Shown: piece after piece, positions 43,704 through 54,881 of the stretch | Position numbering within the stretch: the first letter of the stretch is position 1 | Layout of the letters: every line of letters begins with the position of its first letter | Source of the DNA: Parvibaculaceae bacterium Mf 1.05b.01 | GTDB taxonomy: Bacteria > Pseudomonadota > Alphaproteobacteria > Parvibaculales > Parvibaculaceae | Assembly: GCA_000509225.1 (NCBI GenBank) | Contig: BAOK01000001.1 | Span: 1,426,001-1,490,000 of the forward strand | Direction: 5' to 3' | DNA: 64,000 nucleotides | Translations under genes and position numbers: made by a program | The notes under the pieces: generated by a model | Database searches by the model: none | Seen by the model: the letters and a program-made list of their open reading frames with translations, nothing else | Told to the model about the DNA's origin: nothing

Positions 43704-44282
43704 TTGCGTCCCGCGTGTCTCAAATCCCCCAAACTAGCTGCGTTCGCCGACCTTTGGTTTGACATGCGTGCGAGGACAGACCTTGGGCTTCCCTCAAATG
43801 AAGGCTTTCCGCTCGAAAGTTTTGCACCCTATTTGCCTAACCTGGCTGTGACGCGCAGGCGCGGCGACGACACGCCCTACTACCACTTTTACGGAACAGA
43901 CCTTGCTAGGGAATTCGGACACGACATGACTGACAAGGACGTCACAACTAACATGACAGCAGAAGCCAAAGAGCAGTTTCTTCAGGTCATCGCGATTGCA
44001 GATGCTCAAGAAAAACAGGGTGTTGCAATCAATGGAAGGTGGTTCGTTGGTGAGGTCGTGACACAGGATGGACGCGGCGTTGAGCTTGAGGGTCTCACTC
44101 TTCCCTTTTTCGCCAAAGAGGGCGAGGTACGCCGAGCAACGTACCACTCTGTCGTTGGTGGTATTGCGCTGGGTGATCAACTGGGTGCGCATTATCCCAA
44201 AACAGATGGCATTGAATTCAATGCCCTCAATGATCGTCCATCATGGATGTATTTGCGTTCCGGAAGTGCTGCTTCGGAGTAA
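43704..44282 (+). CDS. PAS_5 domain protein, second paralogue
   Basis: 192 residues from TTG 43704, supported by GAGG 8 bases upstream and by alignment of its start with the other two (LWF at residue 17). Contains SNEGFPLESFAPYLPNLAVTRR, YHFYGTDLAREFGHDMTDK, ELEGLTLPFFAKEG, PSWMYLRSG. More diverged than the first and third copies, with more Asn/Asp/Lys. Confidence 0.83.
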   Translation: MRPACLKSPKLAAFADLWFDMRARTDLGLPSNEGFPLESFAPYLPNLAVTRRRGDDTPYYHFYGTDLAREFGHDMTDKDVTTNMTAEAKEQFLQVIAIADAQEKQGVAINGRWFVGEVVTQDGRGVELEGLTLPFFAKEGEVRRATYHSVVGGIALGDQLGAHYPKTDGIEFNALNDRPSWMYLRSGSAASE

Positions 44283-44363
44283 GCCTCCCGACCCTCGATA
44301 ACCTCTGTCTAGACATAGCGGCCATCTCATATTAAACCTTCCGTTTCACTTATGGGGGTCTTT

Positions 44364-44930
44364 GTGTCGTCAGTGGTTGTGAAGTCAGAAGCAATGATCG
44401 CATTTGCCTCGCTCTGGTATACTGCGCGCGCAGACGCAGGCCGTTCCATCCCGTCAAAATCGGACCTGCCATTGCGGGGTCTTGCCACCTTTATGCCTAA
44501 CCTGCTGCTTCACCGAATGGATGAAGATGGCCGCGCGTTCTGTTTGCTGTTCGGGACGGCACTCACCGATGCCTTTGGGCAAAACCTTACCGGGACCTAT
44601 CTCGAAGAAAGCATGGCAACAGTCGATGCGGAGGCGCGCAGACGGACCTTTGAGGCGTTCTTTCGGGAACATGGTGAAGGTGTTCCCTTTGGTCGGTGGG
44701 TCAGCGGCACGCTCAATAGCCGCACAGGCGATGTGATTGAATTTGAAAGCCTGGCGCTTCCCTACATTGAACCTTCCGATGGGTCCACCCGACTAATGGT
44801 CCACGTGCTCCCGCTCGCCAAATTGAGTTATGGCGACCGGCTGATCCCTCAATTTACAGAGAAAGCCGTGCGTATGTTCCTGCCGGAAGGGCCGAGACCC
44901 GATTGGCTGTCGCCACCGTCCTCTACCTGA
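44364..44930 (+). CDS. PAS_5 domain protein, third paralogue
   Basis: 188 residues from GTG 44364, chosen over ATG 44352 because GGGGG lies 6 bases before the GTG and LWY then falls at residue 17 as in the second copy. Contains SKSDLPLRGLATFMPNLLLHRM, LLFGTALTDAFGQNLTGTYLEE, FESLALPYIEPSDG, RPDWLSPPSS. Converges with aspS 4 bases later. All three copies begin with non-ATG codons, which would lower expression. Confidence 0.85.
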   Translation: MSSVVVKSEAMIAFASLWYTARADAGRSIPSKSDLPLRGLATFMPNLLLHRMDEDGRAFCLLFGTALTDAFGQNLTGTYLEESMATVDAEARRRTFEAFFREHGEGVPFGRWVSGTLNSRTGDVIEFESLALPYIEPSDGSTRLMVHVLPLAKLSYGDRLIPQFTEKAVRMFLPEGPRPDWLSPPSST

Positions 44931-44934
44931 CGCC

Positions 44935-46752
44935 TTACTTTTTTTCCGGCGGCGGAATGTGACGAAGATGAAGCTCGCGGAGCTGATGATTTGCTGGTTC
45001 TGAGGGAGCCCCCATCAACAAATCTTCCGCCTGCTGGTTCATCGGATACATGGTCACTTCGCGAATGTTCGCCTGGTCAGCCAGCAGCATCACAATACGG
45101 TCCACGCCCAGCGCAATTCCGCCGTGAGGTGGCGCGCCAAAGCGGAAGGCGTTCAGCATGCCTGCAAAGTTCTTTTCCGTGTCTTCACGTGCGTGCCCTG
45201 CAATCTCAAATGCTTTCAGCATACATTCCGGGTCCGCGTTCCGAATAGCACCGGAGCCCAACTCATAGCCGTTGCAGACCAGGTCATATTGCTGACCCAT
45301 CACGTCAAGAGGGTCCTGCGTGTTGAGCGCTTCCAAGCCACCAACGGGCATTGAAAACGGATTGTGCGAGAAATCGATCTTCCCTTCCGTCTCGTCAAAC
45401 TCGTAGATAGGGTAGTCGGTGATCCAGCAGAAGCGGAAAACATCTTTCTCTATCAGGTCAAGCTCGGTTCCAATCCGGGTTCGGGCATTACCTGCCAGCG
45501 CTGCGGCGGCGGCTTCCTTGTCGCAGGCGAAGAAGAGAGCATCACCGGCTTTGACCCCTGATTTTTCAGCCATGCCTTGCAGAATGTCAGCGGGGAAGAA
45601 TTTGGCAATCGGGCCTTTACCTGCCAGCGCGCCGTCCACTTCTTCAAAGACGATATAGCCAAGACCGGCAGCGCCCTGGTCCTTCCGCGCCCAGTCGTTG
45701 AGCTTGTCAAAGAAGGAGCGCGGTCGATCACCTGCGCCTGGAGCGGGAATGCCGCGCACAATGCCGCCCTGAGCGATCACGTTTTTGAATGCCTTGAAGG
45801 TCACTTCCTCAGGGGTGAAGAACTCCGTGATGTCGACGATTTCAATCGGGTTGCGCAAATCCGGCTTGTCATTGCCGTATTTCAGCATGGATTTTTTATA
45901 GGGAATGCGGATGAAGGGTGCTTTGTCAGCCACACGTGGTGTCGCCATTTGACCGGCGAACTTGCCGAATGTATCGGCGGCCACCTTTTCCATCACAGCA
46001 AAGACTTCATCCTGCTCAATGAAGCTCATCTCGACGTCGAGCTGGTAGAATTCGCCGGCAGAGCGGTCGGCGCGCGCGTCCTCATCGCGGAAACAGGCTG
46101 CGATCTGATAGTAGCGGTCAAAGCCTGCCACCATGGTCAGCTGCTTAAACTGCTGCGGTGCCTGCGGCAGCGCATAGAATTTGCCCGGATGCAAACGGCT
46201 TGGCACCAGGAAATCCCGCGCACCTTCGGGGCTCGAGGCCGTCAGGATCGGTGTCTGGTAGTCAAGAAAACCCTGATCTTCCATCGAGTTGCGCATGGCG
46301 CGAATAAGTTTCGAGCGCAAGACGATGCGCTCGTGAAGGCCATCGCGCCGCAGATCAAGGAACCGGTTCCGCAGGCGAATATCTTCGGGATATTCAGGCT
46401 CACCAAAAACAGGCAGCGGAAGCTCTTGAGCCTGCGACAGGATCTCGGCGTCCTTTACCAGGATCTCAATCGCACCGGTTGGCAGATTAGGGTTCACCGT
46501 GTCTTCAGATCGGGCGACCACCGGTCCGTCGATACGCATGACAGATTCAGCACGGACGCTCTCCGCCAGCTTGAAGCCTTCCCCCATATCAGGATCAAAA
46601 ACCAGCTGGGTCAGACCATAATGGTCGCGCAAATCGATAAACAGCAGACCGCCGTGATCACGCTTCCGGTGGACCCAACCTGATAGGCGCACAGTCTCGT
46701 CGACATTTGATTTGGTGAGCTCGCCACATGTGTGACTGCGATAAGGGTGCAT
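44935..46752 (-). CDS. aspS: Aspartate--tRNA(Asp/Asn) ligase
   Basis: 605 residues, class II synthetase. N-terminal OB anticodon-binding domain ([23 protein letters not shown]), catalytic core motifs (RNRFLDLRR; the [15 protein letters not shown] region; [10 protein letters not shown]), the bacterial GAD insertion, and motif 3 [13 protein letters not shown]. Length and sequence are of the bacterial/archaeal-like non-discriminating type seen in alphaproteobacteria that also use GatCAB. Divergent from rnd across 197 bases. Confidence 0.97.
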   Translation of the reverse strand: MHPYRSHTCGELTKSNVDETVRLSGWVHRKRDHGGLLFIDLRDHYGLTQLVFDPDMGEGFKLAESVRAESVMRIDGPVVARSEDTVNPNLPTGAIEILVKDAEILSQAQELPLPVFGEPEYPEDIRLRNRFLDLRRDGLHERIVLRSKLIRAMRNSMEDQGFLDYQTPILTASSPEGARDFLVPSRLHPGKFYALPQAPQQFKQLTMVAGFDRYYQIAACFRDEDARADRSAGEFYQLDVEMSFIEQDEVFAVMEKVAADTFGKFAGQMATPRVADKAPFIRIPYKKSMLKYGNDKPDLRNPIEIVDITEFFTPEEVTFKAFKNVIAQGGIVRGIPAPGAGDRPRSFFDKLNDWARKDQGAAGLGYIVFEEVDGALAGKGPIAKFFPADILQGMAEKSGVKAGDALFFACDKEAAAAALAGNARTRIGTELDLIEKDVFRFCWITDYPIYEFDETEGKIDFSHNPFSMPVGGLEALNTQDPLDVMGQQYDLVCNGYELGSGAIRNADPECMLKAFEIAGHAREDTEKNFAGMLNAFRFGAPPHGGIALGVDRIVMLLADQANIREVTMYPMNQQAEDLLMGAPSEPANHQLRELHLRHIPPPEKK

Positions 46753-46949
46753 TTTGGCTTCAACCCTGAAAAAAGGCAGGAATTACGGGGCCTCAGGCGG
46801 ATGCCGACCCCAGTTCTGGGTGCCGAAAAGCGCATGAGACAGCTGATTTGTCAAGGTCTGACGGTTCGGTCTGTGTCAGACGCTTGTTCTGCCAGACAGG
46901 GCCTGTGGATGGGGGCGACAGACCGGCCAGATTACGGTATAGGGGCGCT

Positions 46950-48119
46950 ATGGAAATTATTACGACAACGGCGCAGCTGGAAGCAGCCTGTGGCCACCTG
47001 GCGAAGGCCTCCTACATCACCGTCGACACTGAGTTTATGCGGGATTCGACCTATTGGCCGATTCTCTGCCTTATCCAGGTCGCCGGACCCCGTCATGAAT
47101 ACATCATTGACCCGCTGGCCGACGGTATCAACCTCGCCCGCTTCTATGACCTGATGATGGATCGAAACGTCATCAAGGTGTTTCACGCGGCACGCCAGGA
47201 CATCGAAATCTTCTACCATGAGGCGAAAGCCATCCCCGATCCGCTGTTTGACAGTCAAGTGGCGGCTATGGTGTGCGGGTTTGGCGAGTCTGTTGGGTAT
47301 GAAACCCTGGTCCGCAAGCTCGCCAACGGCAAAGTCGACAAATCCTCCCGGTTCACCGACTGGAGCCGCCGACCGCTTACCGACAAACAGCTAAACTACG
47401 CAATGGCTGATGTCACCCATCTGCGGAAGATCTATGACGTGCTGGCCCGCCAGATCGCTGAGAATGATCGCATCGCCTGGGTTGGCGAGGAGATGGCCAT
47501 CCTGCAAAACCCTGAGACATATGCTCTAAGGCCTGAAGCCGCCTGGAAACGTATGAAAATGCGCGTAAAGGGACGCAAGTCTGTAGGCGTACTGATGGAG
47601 CTTGCCGCCTGGCGGGAACGGCAGGCGCAAGAACGTGACACGCCGCGCAACCGTATTATGAAAGACGACGCCCTCTTTGAGCTGGCCAACCAACAGCCCC
47701 GAGACCTTAAAGGACTGGATAATCTGCGCGCAGTTCCCCGTGGCTTCTCCAACAGCCGGTCGGCTCCAAGTCTGCTTGAGGCCATCCAAACGGGCCTAGA
47801 CCGGAACGAAGCCGACTTGCCAGATATTGAAGACCCCCGCCCGCTGCCCTCTGGCATTGGACCTCTCGTTGAGCTTCTTAAAGTGCTTCTGAAGATGCGA
47901 AGCGAAGAGCACAATGTGGCACCCAAACTCATTGCCAATGTGTCCGATCTTGAGCAGATCGCCGCGTTTAAAGATGCAGACGTCAAAGCTTTGTCCGGGT
48001 GGCGGCATGAAATTTTTGGTCGCGATGCCATAGCTCTAAAGAATGGGGAGCTGGCCATATCTGCACGTGGACGCCAGTTGCGTGTCACCCGCATACAGAC
48101 CGAAAGTTTGCCTTCGTGA
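46950..48119 (+). CDS. rnd: Ribonuclease D
   Basis: 389 residues from ATG 46950 (AGGGG 5 bases upstream; 34 earlier codons discarded). DEDD 3'-5' exonuclease motifs: [22 protein letters not shown], and [11 protein letters not shown], followed by an HRDC domain (about 205-285). Trims the 3' end of tRNA and other small RNAs. Normally next to aspS and ppx in this class; here the chemoreceptor gene separates it from ppx. Confidence 0.96.
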   Translation: MEIITTTAQLEAACGHLAKASYITVDTEFMRDSTYWPILCLIQVAGPRHEYIIDPLADGINLARFYDLMMDRNVIKVFHAARQDIEIFYHEAKAIPDPLFDSQVAAMVCGFGESVGYETLVRKLANGKVDKSSRFTDWSRRPLTDKQLNYAMADVTHLRKIYDVLARQIAENDRIAWVGEEMAILQNPETYALRPEAAWKRMKMRVKGRKSVGVLMELAAWRERQAQERDTPRNRIMKDDALFELANQQPRDLKGLDNLRAVPRGFSNSRSAPSLLEAIQTGLDRNEADLPDIEDPRPLPSGIGPLVELLKVLLKMRSEEHNVAPKLIANVSDLEQIAAFKDADVKALSGWRHEIFGRDAIALKNGELAISARGRQLRVTRIQTESLPS

Positions 48120-48222
48120 ACTTTTGATTCACCAATGAAATTTGAATCCTGCCTTTTAACTAGAATTTAGAATTCTCCGTCGATCCTGCAGAGAACGGGA
48201 TATTTCAGGGACGGGGACCTAA

Positions 48223-50286
48223 ATGTTGGGTAGGATTTTCAATGCCAATATCGGCAAACGGATTTTTGTTGCAGCAGTGGTGCCAATTATCGGCATCGCC
48301 TTGTTTGCTGCCTATATCATCAGTGGCGAAGTCCAGCGCTATGCATCGCTGAACCATCTCCATACATTGGCAACCATCTCTCCCAAAATCAGTTCGGTGG
48401 TAAATGAACTGCAGGGAGAACGTGGAACTTCAGCGACCTACATCTCCTCTGGAGGCAATGGCGCATGGACCAGCCGCCTTGACCAGCAGTTCGCTTCTAC
48501 CGATGCCGTACTGACAGAAATTCTTCCTTTTTTGCAGGCGTTCCCGGCCGCCAGTTATGGCGTGCAGGTTGAAGAACGCCTGACGCTTGCCTTGGCTGAG
48601 CTCGAACGGTTAGAGGGGTTTCGCGAGCGCACACGATCAGCGCGCACGACCATCGAGGCAACTTCAGAATATTACACACAGACCATTCGTCAGTTGCTCG
48701 ATATTGTGTCCGTCGTTGCCTCTCTTGCAGATGATGCAGAAATCAAAGGTCAGAGCATTGCCTATATGAGTCTTCTTGAGATCAAGGAACGCGCTGGGTT
48801 GGAACGGGGTATGGGCGCCAAAGGGTATGGCGCAAAGGCATTTGATTCCCTCACACACACAGAGTTTGTGACCCTCATTGGCCAGCAAGATTCCTATATG
48901 GAGGTTTTTCGTGCCTATGCCTCGCCGGAAGCTGTCGCTTTTTATGACGAAACGGTCGTGGGCACGCAAGTTGATGACGTCGAGTATTGGCGCGATATCG
49001 CGGTCGAAGCGGGCTACGACATGCTCTACGACGACATCACAGACATCCAGTGGTATGATGGGATCTCGATGAAAATCGACCTCATTACCCAAGTCGAAGA
49101 TTTTGCGTCCCAAGAGATGATCGCCACAGCAGATGGCGCGCTCAGCTCTGCCTGGATGGCTCTTCTTGTTACGCTGGCGAGCTCCATTGGATCTCTCGCC
49201 GTTGCGGGCGCTGCTTGTTATGTCGTCGGCCGCTCAATCACCAAACCGCTTGCCAGCTTGCAGGATGTTATGGGTGAAGTGGCAGATGGCGCATTTGATG
49301 TTCAAATTTCTGGTGCTGACCGTCGCGATGAGATCGGAGACATGGCACGCGCTGTTGAAGTCTTCCGTGATCAGGGTGCAGCCGCTGAGCGACTAAAAGA
49401 AGAGCAGGAGCTTGCCGAAAAACGGGCAGCAGAAGAGAAGCACGAAAGCCTCAACAAGATGGCCGACGATCTTGAATCTTCGATCGGCCAGATGATTGAT
49501 GGTCTCACCGCGTCTTCAACGGAACTGGAAACCACAGCTCGCTCCATGAGCGAGTTGGCGGGTACTACGAATGAAGAGGCGATTTCTGTGAGCAATGCCA
49601 GCACCGGGGCAACACAGAATGTCGAAACCGTCGCCTCTGCTGCAACGCAATTGTCCAATGCCATTGGCGAGGTGACAGAGCAAATCTCCCTGTCAGCTGC
49701 TTTGACGCAGGAATCGCGCGAGGCCTCTGAACAGACAGATGTACAGATGAAGAACCTGTCTGAAGCAGCAAACCGGATTGGCTCAGTGATGGAACTGATC
49801 CAGGAAATCGCAGAGCAGACCAACTTGCTTGCACTCAACGCCACTATTGAGGCCGCCCGTGCGGGTGACGCTGGTAAAGGCTTTGCCGTCGTTGCATCAG
49901 AGGTCAAAGACCTCGCCAATCAGACTGCCAAAGCAACCGGCGAAATTTCAGATCATGTCAACCGTGTTCAGGAAGAAACCAAAACTGCCGCTGAAGCCAT
50001 GACCGGCATCGCCAACAAGATCGGCGAAATCAATCAGGTCACCTCCGCTGTATCTGCAGCGGTTGAGGAACAGAGCTCAGCCACGCAGGAAATCTCGCGC
50101 AGCGCAGAAGAAACAGCTGAGATGAACCGGAACGTCTCTTCAAGTGTGGACACTGTTCGTACCGCAGCTGAACAAACCGGGACAGCAGCTGATCAGGTAT
50201 TGAGTTCTGCAGAGGAACTTTCCAAGACAGCTGAAGGCTTGCGCAAACAAGTTGGCGACTTTGTTTCGTCAATCCGCGCAGCCTAA
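48223..50286 (+). CDS. Methyl-accepting chemotaxis protein with NIT sensor domain
   Basis: 687 residues. First transmembrane helix 13-33; periplasmic domain with [17 protein letters not shown] and [11 protein letters not shown], the marks of the nitrate/nitrite-sensing NIT fold; second transmembrane helix about 307-330; HAMP 330-385; coiled-coil signalling domain with the hairpin tip [21 protein letters not shown] near 525-545. Senses an inorganic anion or related ligand and drives CheA through CheW. No che genes are nearby. Ends 26 bases before a strong terminator. Confidence 0.93.
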   Translation: MLGRIFNANIGKRIFVAAVVPIIGIALFAAYIISGEVQRYASLNHLHTLATISPKISSVVNELQGERGTSATYISSGGNGAWTSRLDQQFASTDAVLTEILPFLQAFPAASYGVQVEERLTLALAELERLEGFRERTRSARTTIEATSEYYTQTIRQLLDIVSVVASLADDAEIKGQSIAYMSLLEIKERAGLERGMGAKGYGAKAFDSLTHTEFVTLIGQQDSYMEVFRAYASPEAVAFYDETVVGTQVDDVEYWRDIAVEAGYDMLYDDITDIQWYDGISMKIDLITQVEDFASQEMIATADGALSSAWMALLVTLASSIGSLAVAGAACYVVGRSITKPLASLQDVMGEVADGAFDVQISGADRRDEIGDMARAVEVFRDQGAAAERLKEEQELAEKRAAEEKHESLNKMADDLESSIGQMIDGLTASSTELETTARSMSELAGTTNEEAISVSNASTGATQNVETVASAATQLSNAIGEVTEQISLSAALTQESREASEQTDVQMKNLSEAANRIGSVMELIQEIAEQTNLLALNATIEAARAGDAGKGFAVVASEVKDLANQTAKATGEISDHVNRVQEETKTAAEAMTGIANKIGEINQVTSAVSAAVEEQSSATQEISRSAEETAEMNRNVSSSVDTVRTAAEQTGTAADQVLSSAEELSKTAEGLRKQVGDFVSSIRAA

Positions 50287-50311
50287 TCCGTCGAACAAAC
50301 CGCGAAATCAG

Positions 50312-50342
50312 AAGGCCGCTTCATTAGGAGCGGCCTTTTTTT
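50312..50342 (+). terminator. Rho-independent terminator of the chemoreceptor gene
   Basis: AAGGCCGCT (50312-50320) pairs perfectly with AGCGGCCTT (50329-50337) around an 8-base loop, followed by a seven-T run (50336-50342). Also placed to stop ppx readthrough on the other strand. Confidence 0.92.
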
Positions 50343-50352
50343 GCGGACTGTC

Positions 50353-51894
50353 TCAGATAATCACCCTCTTTGACTGCACATCCAGCGCACGGGCAAGTGC
50401 GCCTAAGCGTTTCTCGACAACTTCACCACAAAAGGCCTGATGTGACCTCTGAACATTCAATGTCAGAGCCTCCTTGGTGAGAACGAGACGTGTGTAGGGC
50501 AACACACCAACGGTTGCTGCACAAAGCGTAAAAGCAACCCGCAGCGCAAGTCCCAGAACCTGTGCGCGGTGGTGGTCTTCGTCCGCGAGTAAGCCCGACA
50601 GATTGCCGAAGGCTGCGGGTTCGCCCGCCCCTTCATGACGGTGAAAGCCCACCCGTGCCAGGAAGACACGTTCGGCATGCGTCACGCCGGCCAAAGGCGC
50701 CAGCAGGGTTTGCTCAAATGCATGCATCGCGCGGTAGTCAGGATGCACATACCAGCCAATATCGGCGAGACTGCACGCGGCAAGCCGCAACCGCTTCTGC
50801 CCATCTGTTTCCCCGAGCCCGCCAGGCCCAAACAGAGGCGCCACCCAATCACCAAGTTCATGCCGGTGTTCGGGAAAACGCACCAGACGCTTTGCCAAAT
50901 CGCTTGCACCCGCCAATAAGGGATCGCCTGCGCGATCTGCCTCTGTCAGTTGGTCAAACAGAACACCTTCGCGGAGACCATAGGCGGAGATTTCTACCTT
51001 CCTCACCTTGGTGGCTGCGATCAATCGGCTAAGCACCATCGCTCCCAGCGGCAGCGCACTGACCCGCCTTGAGGAAACATCGGGAATTTTTGCCAGCGAT
51101 TTTGGTCCTAACCGTTCAATCAGCTTGGCAAGGTCTGCAGCTTCTGAGGCCGGCATTTGGTATTCGTGCAGCACCCGAACTGGATAGTCATTCTGCGCCA
51201 TGTGAATTCGGGCGAGGTTGCGCCAGACGCCGCCCACAGCGTAGAGCGTGCGGCCTTGCGCTTTGTCCAGCCAGTCAACCTGATCAAATGCCTTGTCGAC
51301 TTCCTTCAGAATTTCTTTTTGCGATAAGCCGCTCCCCAACAGGCGCAACGGGCCCAAGGGAAGTGTTACGCCCTTACCTCTCACACCCTCTTTTAGATCG
51401 ACAAGTTCCAAGCTCCCACCGCCCAGGTCGCCGACAATGCCATCGGCATCTGGGATGCCGGATCGGACGCCGAGGGCGGCATATTCCGCTTCTTCTTTGC
51501 CTGACAGGATTCGCATTTTAAGGCCCGTTGCGGCTTCGACCTCTGAGGCGAATTCTGCGCCATCTGTCGCATCACGCACCGCGGCCGTGGCAACCATTGC
51601 CGTATGCTCGACATCTAGTTGCACAATGAGAGCGGAGAAGCGCTTCAGGGCTCTCATGGCCCGCTCAATGCCATCGGGATCCAGACGTCCAGTTTCGCTC
51701 AATTGCGCACCAAGACCCGCCATAACTTTTTCATTGAAGATCGGCACAGGGTTGCGCTTTGCGCTTTCATAGATCACCAGCCGAACGGAGTTCGACCCAA
51801 TATCTATGATCCCAAAACGTCCCTCACTGCGTGTATGCGGTTCGGCTCGTTGATCGAGCGCGGGTCCGTCAATATTACGCTGGAGGGTGGTCAC
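50353..51894 (-). CDS. ppx: Exopolyphosphatase / Ppx-GppA phosphatase
   Basis: 513 residues. Actin-like ASKHA fold: [52 protein letters not shown]. Hydrolyses terminal phosphate of polyphosphate or pppGpp. Begins with GTG 51894 inside the end of ppk (20-base overlap), with no good ribosome site of its own, so translation may depend on ppk. Confidence 0.92.
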   Translation of the reverse strand: MTTLQRNIDGPALDQRAEPHTRSEGRFGIIDIGSNSVRLVIYESAKRNPVPIFNEKVMAGLGAQLSETGRLDPDGIERAMRALKRFSALIVQLDVEHTAMVATAAVRDATDGAEFASEVEAATGLKMRILSGKEEAEYAALGVRSGIPDADGIVGDLGGGSLELVDLKEGVRGKGVTLPLGPLRLLGSGLSQKEILKEVDKAFDQVDWLDKAQGRTLYAVGGVWRNLARIHMAQNDYPVRVLHEYQMPASEAADLAKLIERLGPKSLAKIPDVSSRRVSALPLGAMVLSRLIAATKVRKVEISAYGLREGVLFDQLTEADRAGDPLLAGASDLAKRLVRFPEHRHELGDWVAPLFGPGGLGETDGQKRLRLAACSLADIGWYVHPDYRAMHAFEQTLLAPLAGVTHAERVFLARVGFHRHEGAGEPAAFGNLSGLLADEDHHRAQVLGLALRVAFTLCAATVGVLPYTRLVLTKEALTLNVQRSHQAFCGEVVEKRLGALARALDVQSKRVII

Positions 51895-54091
51895 CGGAGG
51901 TAGGCTCGTTTCGCTTTAGTGATTTGCCGCGACCCGACAAGCTCGCATTGTTCATAAAGAAGGTGTGCGCGTTAAACGGTTCCACCCCTGATTGCCGCTC
52001 AATACGCTCATAGCGACCGTCAGGCAACATATACCAGCTTTGCTCATTGTCCTTGATATTGGCAACCATGATCTGGTCCAAAATCTGCTCATGGACCGTT
52101 GGGTTTGTGACAGCAACTAGGTTTTCCACCCTGCGGTCCAGATTTCTAGGCATCCAATCGGCTGAGGAGAAGTAGATTTTCGCCTCATCAGACGGCAATT
52201 CGTGTCCGTCGCCGAAACAAACGATTCGGGAGTGCTCCAAAAACCGGCCGACGATACTCTTGACCCGAATATTGTCAGACAGGCCGGGCACACCTGGCCG
52301 CAGGCAGCAGATACCCCGCACAATCAGGTCAATCTGGACCCCCGCCTGACTGGCGGCATAGAGCGCATCAATGATGATGGGGTCCACAAGAGAATTCACC
52401 TTCACCCAGATGGATGCCGGGCGGCCCGCTTGTGCATGCTCCATTTCCTTCTGGATATGCCCCAGAAGGCGAGCGCGTAGATTTTTCGGCGACATGGCGA
52501 TTTTTTCAAGACGCTCTGGCTCGGCATATCCCGTGAGATAATTGAAAACCTGCGCAACATCGCGACCGATTGCTGGGTCATCTGTAAACATGGACAGGTC
52601 GGTGTAGATTTTGGCGGTGATCGGGTGGTAGTTCCCCGTGCCCAAGTGCACGTATGAACGTAAGTGACCGCTCTCACGGCGCACGACGAGACTCATTTTC
52701 GCGTGTGTTTTCAACTCTATGAAGCCGAAAACAACCTGCACACCGGCACGTTCCAGATTTCGCGCCCAGACAATGTTGGCCGCTTCATCGAAGCGGGCCT
52801 TGAGCTCGACCAGGGCCGTCACCGACTTGCCGGCTTCGGCCGCTTCAATCAGCGCCTGAACAATGGGCGAGTCCTTGGACGTCCGATAAAGTGTTTGCTT
52901 GATGGCCACGACATCTGGGTCGGCGGCGGCTTGCCTTAGAAACTGGCAAACAACGTCGAAGCTCTCATAAGGATGGTGGACCACGAAGTCCTTCGCTCGA
53001 ATGGCTGCAAAACAGTCGCCCCCAAAATCGCGGACCCGTTCGGGGAAGCGTGCGTTGTAAGCTGGAAATTTAAGGTTCGGGAAATCGTCAACAATCAGTT
53101 GGTCCGTCTGCGCAAGACCAATCAGGCCATCGACCAAAACCAGTTCTTCGTCGCCGACTTCCAGCTCTCGAATCACCAGCTTGCGGAGGCTCTCCGGTGT
53201 GTTCTTCTCCATCTTCAGGCGAATGACGCTGCCGCGCCGTCTGCGCTTCAGGGCAGACTCGAAGAAACGCACGAGGTCCTCGGCTTCTTCCTCGATCTCA
53301 ATATCGCTATCGCGCAAGACACGGAACGCGCCCTGGCCTATCACCTCATATCCCGGGAAAAGCCGGTCAAGGAAGAGACGGATCAGGTTTTCCTGACTGA
53401 GGAACCGGATCTCACCTTCTGCATCTTCCGCCTGCGGCAGGCGCACAAAGCGCTCAATCTGCTGTGGTACAGGCAGAAGCGCGTTCATCAGCTTGCCATC
53501 CGTCACGCGGCGTAGTTGCAAGGCCAGGCAGAAACCGGAATTGGGGATAAAGGGAAAGGGATGTGCCGGGTCAATGGCCAGAGGTGTCAGCACTGGGAAC
53601 ACGGTCTCAAGAAAACGTTCTTCCAGCCAGGAGAATTCCGATGGGGCAACCTCACTGGCATCGATCACCGAAATCTTGTTTGCCCGAAGCTCGGTGCGCA
53701 GTTCTTCCCACTGACGCTGCTGCTCGGCCATGAGGAGGTAAGCGGTTTCGTTCACGCGCTTCAGCTGCTGAGCTGCTGTCAGGCCATCCTGGCTGCGGGT
53801 TTCAACGCCTGCATTGACCTGGCCGCGCAGGCCCGCGACGCGGACCATGTAAAACTCATCAAGGTTGCTGGCCGAGATCGACAGGAACCGCAGTCGCTCC
53901 AGAAGCGGGTGGTTTCTATTTTCGGCTTCTTCAAGCACACGTTTGTTGAAGGCCAACCATGAGAGTTCCCGGTTCATAAACCGCTCTGGCGATTCCGGAT
54001 CTATCGGCGCGACTGATGTGGCATTTTCATCGGCCGTGTCGGCAGATTGAAGGTCCTCATTGGCGGCGTCGGATGGTCGGGGCGTGCTCAT
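51875..54091 (-). CDS. ppk1: Polyphosphate kinase 1
   Basis: 738 residues. N-terminal PPK_N ([26 protein letters not shown]), head domain, and catalytic domains with the autophosphorylated histidine in [17 protein letters not shown] and a second conserved histidine region ([31 protein letters not shown]). Makes polyphosphate from ATP reversibly. Upstream of, and overlapping, ppx: the paired synthesis/degradation operon. Confidence 0.97.
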   Translation of the reverse strand: MSTPRPSDAANEDLQSADTADENATSVAPIDPESPERFMNRELSWLAFNKRVLEEAENRNHPLLERLRFLSISASNLDEFYMVRVAGLRGQVNAGVETRSQDGLTAAQQLKRVNETAYLLMAEQQRQWEELRTELRANKISVIDASEVAPSEFSWLEERFLETVFPVLTPLAIDPAHPFPFIPNSGFCLALQLRRVTDGKLMNALLPVPQQIERFVRLPQAEDAEGEIRFLSQENLIRLFLDRLFPGYEVIGQGAFRVLRDSDIEIEEEAEDLVRFFESALKRRRRGSVIRLKMEKNTPESLRKLVIRELEVGDEELVLVDGLIGLAQTDQLIVDDFPNLKFPAYNARFPERVRDFGGDCFAAIRAKDFVVHHPYESFDVVCQFLRQAAADPDVVAIKQTLYRTSKDSPIVQALIEAAEAGKSVTALVELKARFDEAANIVWARNLERAGVQVVFGFIELKTHAKMSLVVRRESGHLRSYVHLGTGNYHPITAKIYTDLSMFTDDPAIGRDVAQVFNYLTGYAEPERLEKIAMSPKNLRARLLGHIQKEMEHAQAGRPASIWVKVNSLVDPIIIDALYAASQAGVQIDLIVRGICCLRPGVPGLSDNIRVKSIVGRFLEHSRIVCFGDGHELPSDEAKIYFSSADWMPRNLDRRVENLVAVTNPTVHEQILDQIMVANIKDNEQSWYMLPDGRYERIERQSGVEPFNAHTFFMNNASLSGRGKSLKRNEPTSGDHPPA

Positions 54092-54200
54092 ACTGGTTTC
54101 TCACGGGCTACTGGGTTTCCACGGGCTGCCGGCCAACTTCATTCAAAGGGCCAGTAGGTGGTCTTACTCCCTTGAAAACTAACTCAAATTTGTAACCGAG

Positions 54201-54881
54201 TCATGACGATCGCGTGGCTTCCTTGAGCACTTCAGCAACCAAAGGCACCGTAATTCGCCGTTTTCCGGCTAGAGCAGCCTTATCAATGGCAGCAACCACC
54301 TGCCGAGCAGCCTCAATGGACCGATCCATATGGGTCGCTAAATAGCTGAGTGCCTGTTCTGGTGCTCGCAACTGCCGGTCCTGGAAGAGCTTTTCGAGGA
54401 CGGCTCGAAGAAGCTCATCATCGGGAGTGCCAAGCTCGGCGGTCACGACTGCCCTCAAGCGAGAGGCAAGATCGGGCAGCTTGATTGACAGATTGGCCGG
54501 GCTCTCCCGGGAGGTCATCAACAGGGACGCCCCCTCCTCCTTAGCGAGGTTCATGAGATGGAAGAGTGCTTTCTCTTGCTCTTCTGAGAGTTGATCCACA
54601 TCTTCCAACAAGACGGCCTTAGCTGCGCACAGCGTCGGCACACGGGCCTCATCAAGCTCCGCGGCAGCCAGTGAGGCCGCATTGCTTGCTGACTTCCAGA
54701 CAGCTCCCAGGTGGCTTTTCCCAGCGCCAACAGGACCCACCAGCATGGCGGCGTGTGTCGGCCAGTCAGGCCATTGGTCCACCAAAGCGACAGCCGCGCC
54801 ATTTGCCTCAGCAACCAGAAAATCCTCCCGGTCAAAAGCAACACGATGGGGCAGATCCAGAGGGATTTGCGATGGCGTCAC
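54201..54881 (-). CDS. hdaA: Hda-type DnaA regulatory inactivator
   Basis: 226 residues from GTG 54881. Short AAA+ protein homologous to DnaA domain III: Walker A GPVGAGKSHL, a Walker B-like LLEDVD, and sensor 2-like LASRLRAVV. Lacks the DnaA DNA-binding domain. In Caulobacter HdaA with the DNA clamp stimulates DnaA-ATP hydrolysis and blocks over-initiation. GTGA overlaps the stop of the membrane protein gene upstream, so they are coupled, a typical alphaproteobacterial arrangement. Confidence 0.93.
   Translation of the reverse strand: MTPSQIPLDLPHRVAFDREDFLVAEANGAAVALVDQWPDWPTHAAMLVGPVGAGKSHLGAVWKSASNAASLAAAELDEARVPTLCAAKAVLLEDVDQLSEEQEKALFHLMNLAKEEGASLLMTSRESPANLSIKLPDLASRLRAVVTAELGTPDDELLRAVLEKLFQDRQLRAPEQALSYLATHMDRSIEAARQVVAAIDKAALAGKRRITVPLVAEVLKEATRSS

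Noticed and set aside
45577-46683. 368-codon plus-strand open frame
   Set aside because: Lies wholly antisense to aspS, has no family resemblance; it is a by-product of aspS codon composition.
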